Source: Flammula alnicola (lineage: Eukaryota > Basidiomycota > Agaricomycetes > Agaricales > Strophariaceae). Taken from it: a stretch of DNA of 64,000 bases. The translations under genes and the position numbers were made by a program. The notes below the pieces were generated by a model. It was not told the origin of the DNA. It saw nothing but the letters and a program-made list of their open reading frames with translations, and searched no databases. The stretch is taken from contig JADNRV010000003.1 in the NCBI GenBank assembly GCA_015499995.1, positions 124,001 through 188,000 on the forward strand, in the 5' to 3' direction. Below, in pieces: positions 59,102-64,000 of this stretch (positions are counted from its first letter, which is position 1; each line of letters starts with the position of its first letter).

Positions 59102-62100
59102 ATGTCTTTCGCGAAAACCCATCTTAAGGCCGCTCGAGATAGCATCTCCAAAAAGGATTATCTAAACGCCCAAAAGGAATCAGCGCTAGTGCTAGATTTC
59201 GAGCCCGAGAACTACAACGCGTCAGTCTAATCATACAGCCCTTCGCTACATTTGACGCTTACTGTCATCCTAGACATGTGTTCCTTGCACTAGCCTTGTT
59301 GGAGTTGGGGGAATTCGACAAAAGCGAGCAAGTACAGTAATCTCTTTTCGCATTCGTCGCCCTCGCACCATCGTCAATCTAACGTATTCGCAAAGGTCTA
59401 TCGTAAAGCCATCGAATTAAATCCATCGCAACCCTTGGCATGGCAGGTGTGTCCAAGCGGTTAATAAGACGCGCCCTTCTTGAGCGGCTCACCTCGCGTT
59501 TCAGGGCCTCTCGAACTTCTACGATAGGAAGAAGGAATGGAATAAACAGGCCGAGGCCCTAGTGCAACTGCTGAACCTATTCAACAAAACGTAAGTTTAT
59601 TCATGTACTTGAGGCTGTTGTTTTGACTATAGATGCTAGCCAGGACGCTGTCAAATGTGCAGACACATTACAGAAACTGATAACTTTGTATCGGAATTAT
59701 GGGACCAAGCAACAGGTAACATAAAGTCGTCAATGCCAAAACCACAGCTGATTGTGTATTCTTTCAGCTGATCGTCGGGCTTTGCTATTATCTACCTGAA
59801 TCCACTGTATACCCCCTCCTTTCGACCCTACCACCGCCAGACCCCACAAACCCGACTGGGACAACTACGTTTGAGGCTCAAGATGCTATCCACAATGGCT
59901 TCCGCGTCCTCGAAGAAGTTGTATCGTTGACGGAGGCTCTCGAAGAGGATACTTTCAAAAAAGAAGTTGAGAGACGTAGGATGCGTCTTGGTGCACCAAG
60001 CCCCGAACAACTGCGAAAAGAAGTATTCATGGAAATTTACAACAAGTCACAAGTCAGTTTCCGGTATTTTTGGTTATGCGTAGTTCTCACAAAGTAAATG
60101 CACAGCTGCCGTCTTGTTACGACTCAGTTCTCAATCACCCACAAACTTCCGATGAACTGCGTCGCGAGGTCGAGGCGAAACAACTCCGCTATAAACAAAG
60201 ATACCTTTATTCAATACCATCCACGAAAGAGACCCTCCTTCTCAAGCAAAAAATTTCTCGAGAGCTTGACGAACTCGTTGATGGAATTGTCCTTCTACAA
60301 AAGCCAGACGAATTGGGCTGGAAAATGTTTTTCGAAGGGAAGGACTGCGAAAATTTATGTGAGTCATAAACTTTCTTCTAAGTCTGATTTTACTGATTTT
60401 AATGTGTAGCTGAATACGATCGCGAACATGTACGGGCATATATCAGGTTATTCCCGGATTCGGGATTGGCTACTCTTTTCAGAGGATATTTTGCATATAA
60501 ACAAGAAACTTTATCAGAAGATGAAGATGAAGATGAAGAGGACATTTTTGCTTTGAATGACGAGGACCCCGTCGATACTATACTGGTAGGTCCAGCAGCT
60601 CTTTCCGATCAATTCCCTGCTCATAGGCGTGCAACAGAATGCTTCTCTTTCTCTCTCTGATACCGTTCTAGGACCCGGATCTTGGGCGAGGTATATCTGA
60701 GCGAGGGCGACTACCAGAACGCAATCAAAACCTCAAAACAAGGCTTACAGAATCTGGGCTTACTGGAGTCCGGCACAGCAAAATCATTGTCAAGGTTTGG
60801 GATTTACGCGTCTTTCGTTGGTATGCCAATGCTGACACCCATACTAGAACCCGAACTGGCCTCCAGGTTATCCTAGCCACCTCTCTTGTGCATTTCTTCT
60901 CTCCAAAACACCACCCAGAGGCAACGCGCATCCTTGACGAAATTCTGACTCGTTCTCCTAAGAATACTGCTGCCCTGATGGACCGCGCATTCATTCTTCA
61001 ATCAGCATCAAATTGGAATGACGCTGCAGCTGTATTTGATCAGGTTGCATCTCTTCTTCCAGACGACATGGAAGTGGGTCTACGTGCTCAGGAAGAAAGT
61101 GCATGGTGTATATGTCAACTAGGGCGATATGAAGAGGCTTTGCAAGTACTTCAGCAGGTATTGGACACCCTGAACGATCTTGCTGGAGATGGTCTAAATT
61201 CTGAGCGGGCACGTTGTTTGTGGCGCATCGGAAAATGCAATATGGCAATTGGTGGTACGTACTTCATCGCTGTTGAAGAAGCCTTGATATTCACAGGAAT
61301 GAATAGGTTCGAATATACAATCCGCCTACAAGTACTTCATAAACGCGCTAAAACAAGACTCGGAGTTTGCACCCGCCTTCACTTCTCTTGGAATGTATTA
61401 CCTTGAGCATTCGACCCCGCCTGATCCCATTCGATCTTCCAAATGCTTCCAGAAAGCTTTTGAGCTTGATGCTCGCGAGACTGTTGCTGCCCGACGGCTG
61501 GCGGAAGGATTTGCTATGATAGAGAATGGGACTTAGTCGAGGTGGTCGCGCAGAGGACGATTGATGGCGAGGGAGGCCTCAACGCGGGATTACAGAAGGT
61601 CGAACTCAACTCTACGAGCAGGTACCTTCCAACAAATTCTTGGGCATGGAAAGCCGTCGGTGTCGTCAAATTTGTGAGGAACAATATTTCTGTTCTTTTC
61701 AGACACTGAAAGGATACCTGCAGCACTATAAAGACTACCCGGCAGCTATCCAAGCATTCCAAATTTCACTAAGGGTGGAACCAGACGATCAACCTCTTTG
61801 GGTCCGATTAGGCGAAGCATACAATAAAGCAGGAAGGCATTCGGCTGCGTTGAAAGCCCTCAACCACGCGCTCGAAATGAACCCGGACGATTGGCTGTGC
61901 TCTTACTTTATCGCGGATGTCAATCAGTCCATGGGTCTCTTTGAAGAGGCCATCGTAATCCTGGAAACTATTCGCAAAGCTAGACCGATGAAGCAGGTAT
62001 CCTCGCGTTACTGGCTCAAGTTCATCTCGACCTTGGCCGTTCTCAAGTCTCCGATGGATTCCAGATTCGCGCCGAAGAGTCGTTTGTGAATGCGATCGAC

Positions 62101-64000
62101 GTGGCGCTTGATATGATCCAACGAATACCAGGTTTCCGCACAATCGCATGGAAGGTTATAGGTGATGCTGCCTTCCAGCTCTCAGGGCTGTCGACTTTCG
62201 TCAACGAAGCAAACGTACGACACTGTCTGCAGTCTATTTCCTTTCTTCCTGCCCAAGATATAGCGGAGCAAGTGGTCAACATTGTTCCTATGCCATTATT
62301 CAAGGAAGATATGCCTTTGACTGGGCTCCAGGTCATTGCAGTAGCCATTCATGCCTGCCTTTCCCAGATTTCTCTTTATTCACACAGTCAAACATCCAAC
62401 TCAACGGCATGGTATGATCTCGGTGTCGCGCTCCAATCTTGGACCACGAAGGTGTTACCCACAGTGGAAACTACCACGGCAAAAGAGAAATCTATCGAAT
62501 TTCTGAAGAAGGCTCTGCAGCTCGATGTTGCAAATGACATCTATTGGGTTACGTTGGGCAATGCATACTTTCTGTCGCACGCCAAAGCAGCGCAACATGC
62601 ATATATCAGGGCTTTAGAGATTGATTCGAAGAATGCGGAGACGTGGGTCAAACTTGGGTTGTTATATGCTTACCACGGCGACGTAGAGCTGGCGAATGAA
62701 GCCTTATATCGTGCCCAAGTGCTCGATCCTGATAATACTCTGGCCTGGGTTGGTCAATCCTTGATTGCCACTGCAAATGGCGACAATGCAGACGCAACTT
62801 TGTTGCTCGAGCATGCTGTTGGGTTAGCTACACCAGTAGTAAGTCTTTTCAACAATGTCCTGGATATTTGATAATTGATTGACCATCTTCAGGCTGAAGC
62901 AGACTACGAGTTTGCATCTCAAGTCTTCAATTTAACGAAGAAACCTCAACGCGTGGACCAAGTTCAGGACGCACTGCTACCCTCGTTCTTCTTACTCAAC
63001 CGATACTGTCAACGCCGACCAAGTGATCCTTCGGGCCTGCATCTTCTTTCTTTGGTGTGCGAAAGACTCGGCCACCTGTCTTTCGGAGAAGAGCTTGTCG
63101 AGCGTGCGATAGGCATCCTCGAGACCGCATACGAAGAGACGGAGGACCCGAAGTGGAAAAGAGATATACCATCGCCAACGTGACGCTCGGTCGATTGAGG
63201 CTATCGCAGGGTGCCTACGAAGACAGTGTCACATCTTTCGAGAGCGCCCTCGGTCTTTGACCGACAAGGATGACGCAGAAGGCTCGACGAGAGTGTTGAA
63301 AGTCCAAGCTCACCTCGGCTTGGGCTCGCCCATTTCTTTCAAAGCAATTTGGAGGCGGCGCTGGGTTCTTGGAGGATGGTTTTACGTGTGCAGGCGATGA
63401 CCTAGTATTACGCGGCCATATTACTATCGTGCTAGCCCAGACTTTGTGGGCTATCGGGACAGACGAAGCGAAGGAGACCGCAAAATCGAGATTGCTGGAA
63501 TGGTATGTTCTTTCAGTGTCGACTACTTATTCAGATCTAATATCTGATCACCGGTTTGTAAAAATCTTAGCATCGCGTCGGACCCGGAAAATCTGGCTGC
63601 TATCAACACGCTAGCGGGAATGGGTATTCTCACCAACGACGATGGCCTGGTCGACGCCGCCCTTTCAGAAATCCTCGCGCTGCCCATTGAGCAGAAGCAC
63701 AAATTGGACCCACAGCGTCACGTGGACTATTTGCTTATCCAGCACCATCTCAGCCAGGTGAGTAGAAATCTCGTTATTTGAATTTCCCGGCATTCCTCCC
63801 GTGGCGTCTAGGGTCTCGAGCGCCACATAAGCGCGAGCCTGCAGCTGCTTCAGATGTCCTGCGTCGCCTTAGTAGAATGGAGCCCGTAAGAGCGGTTAAT
63901 CGCCAAGATATGATTGGCTGAGGCCCGTGGAGCCCCCGCCAAACCTCGTTCGGTGATTCAGTGGAAAGTTGCAAATAATATCTGATGAATTCCTTCTTTG
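59102..64000 (+). CDS. SKI3: SKI3/TTC37, TPR scaffold of the SKI complex
   Basis: Scaffold of the SKI complex, which feeds cytoplasmic RNA to the exosome for 3'-5' decay. ATG 59102 is followed by MSFAKTHLKAARDSISKKDY and the first tetratricopeptide repeat, then NFYDRKKEWNKQAEALVQLL, a middle region with an acidic stretch (DEDEDEED, about 60515-60545), a 12-15 repeat array (EATRILDEILTRSPKNTAAL, QVASLLPDDMEV, PAAIQAFQISLRVEPDD, AALKALNHALEMNPDDW, LEIDSKNAETWVKLGLLY, AQVLDPDNTLAWVGQ) and PEVEKRY plus LRLSQGAYEDSV, all typical of SKI3. The frame changes near 61514, 61985, 63149, 63258, 63323 and 63365 fit single missing bases. The right end is not certain: family-like sequence continues to about 63900 but frames are disturbed, so the stop may lie beyond the window. 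Confidence 0.87.

Noticed and set aside
1..64000. CRISPR array, prophage or bacterial operon
   Set aside because: No spaced direct repeats; genes are eukaryotic with spliceosomal introns.

Overview
This window is nuclear DNA from a filamentous basidiomycete fungus, most likely an Agaricomycete (mushroom-forming). Support comes from dense protein genes cut by many short GT-AG introns of about 48-70 nt, a STE3-type mating pheromone receptor, a class IV chitin synthase, large fungus-restricted DUF3684 and DUF3712 proteins, and a fragment of an Agaricomycete-type retroelement RNase H. About 18 protein genes, one intron-containing serine tRNA and one retroelement remnant can be supported.

Layout: 1-1993 NAD kinase (+, 5' truncated); 2151-3663 queuosine salvage glycosylase QNG1 (-); 3778-4616 AIM41 (+); 4691-7485 ER ubiquitin ligase HRD1 (-); 8041-10735 membrane-anchored amidohydrolase (+); 11114-15980 recombination translocase RDH54/RAD54B (-); 16741-19157 XPG/GEN1-type nuclease (+); 19293-20754 mitochondrial tRNA t6A enzyme QRI7 (-); 21038-23227 TORC2 subunit of the HbrB family (+); 23379-24843 dynactin p50 (-); 25008-25103 tRNA-Ser(GCT) (-); 25255-26677 asparaginase-type Ntn hydrolase (+); 27426-29186 STE3-like receptor (+); 29553-31085 dysferlin-domain peroxin (-); 31163-32487 GPI18 (+); 32762-42489 giant DUF3712 protein (-); 43556-44452 unknown basic protein (-); 44862-45185 retroelement RNase H remnant (-); 45445-52127 DUF3684 ATPase protein (-); 52879-56512 chitin synthase (-); 56732-58686 dual-specificity phosphatase (+); 59102 to the right edge SKI3 (+).

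These are mostly housekeeping genes without operon logic. Many are arranged as divergent pairs that may share promoters: QNG1/AIM41, HRD1/amidohydrolase, RDH54/GEN1, QRI7/HbrB, peroxin/GPI18 (77 bp apart) and chitin synthase/phosphatase. RDH54 and GEN1 act in the same process, homologous recombination.

A property of the whole window is that several well-conserved genes (NAD kinase, GEN1, GPI18, SKI3, single sites in HRD1 and the amidohydrolase) can only be read through by assuming single missing bases, often in short homopolymers, while the flanking protein sequence stays conserved. This looks more like indel error in the assembly than gene death, and it limits the accuracy of exon calls. The two most unusual loci are the DUF3712 gene, built from three copies of a roughly 3.1-3.2 kb super-repeat, and the DUF3684 gene, which joins an N-terminal Hsp90/sacsin-like ATP-binding fold to a C-terminal HEIAH zinc-peptidase-like motif.
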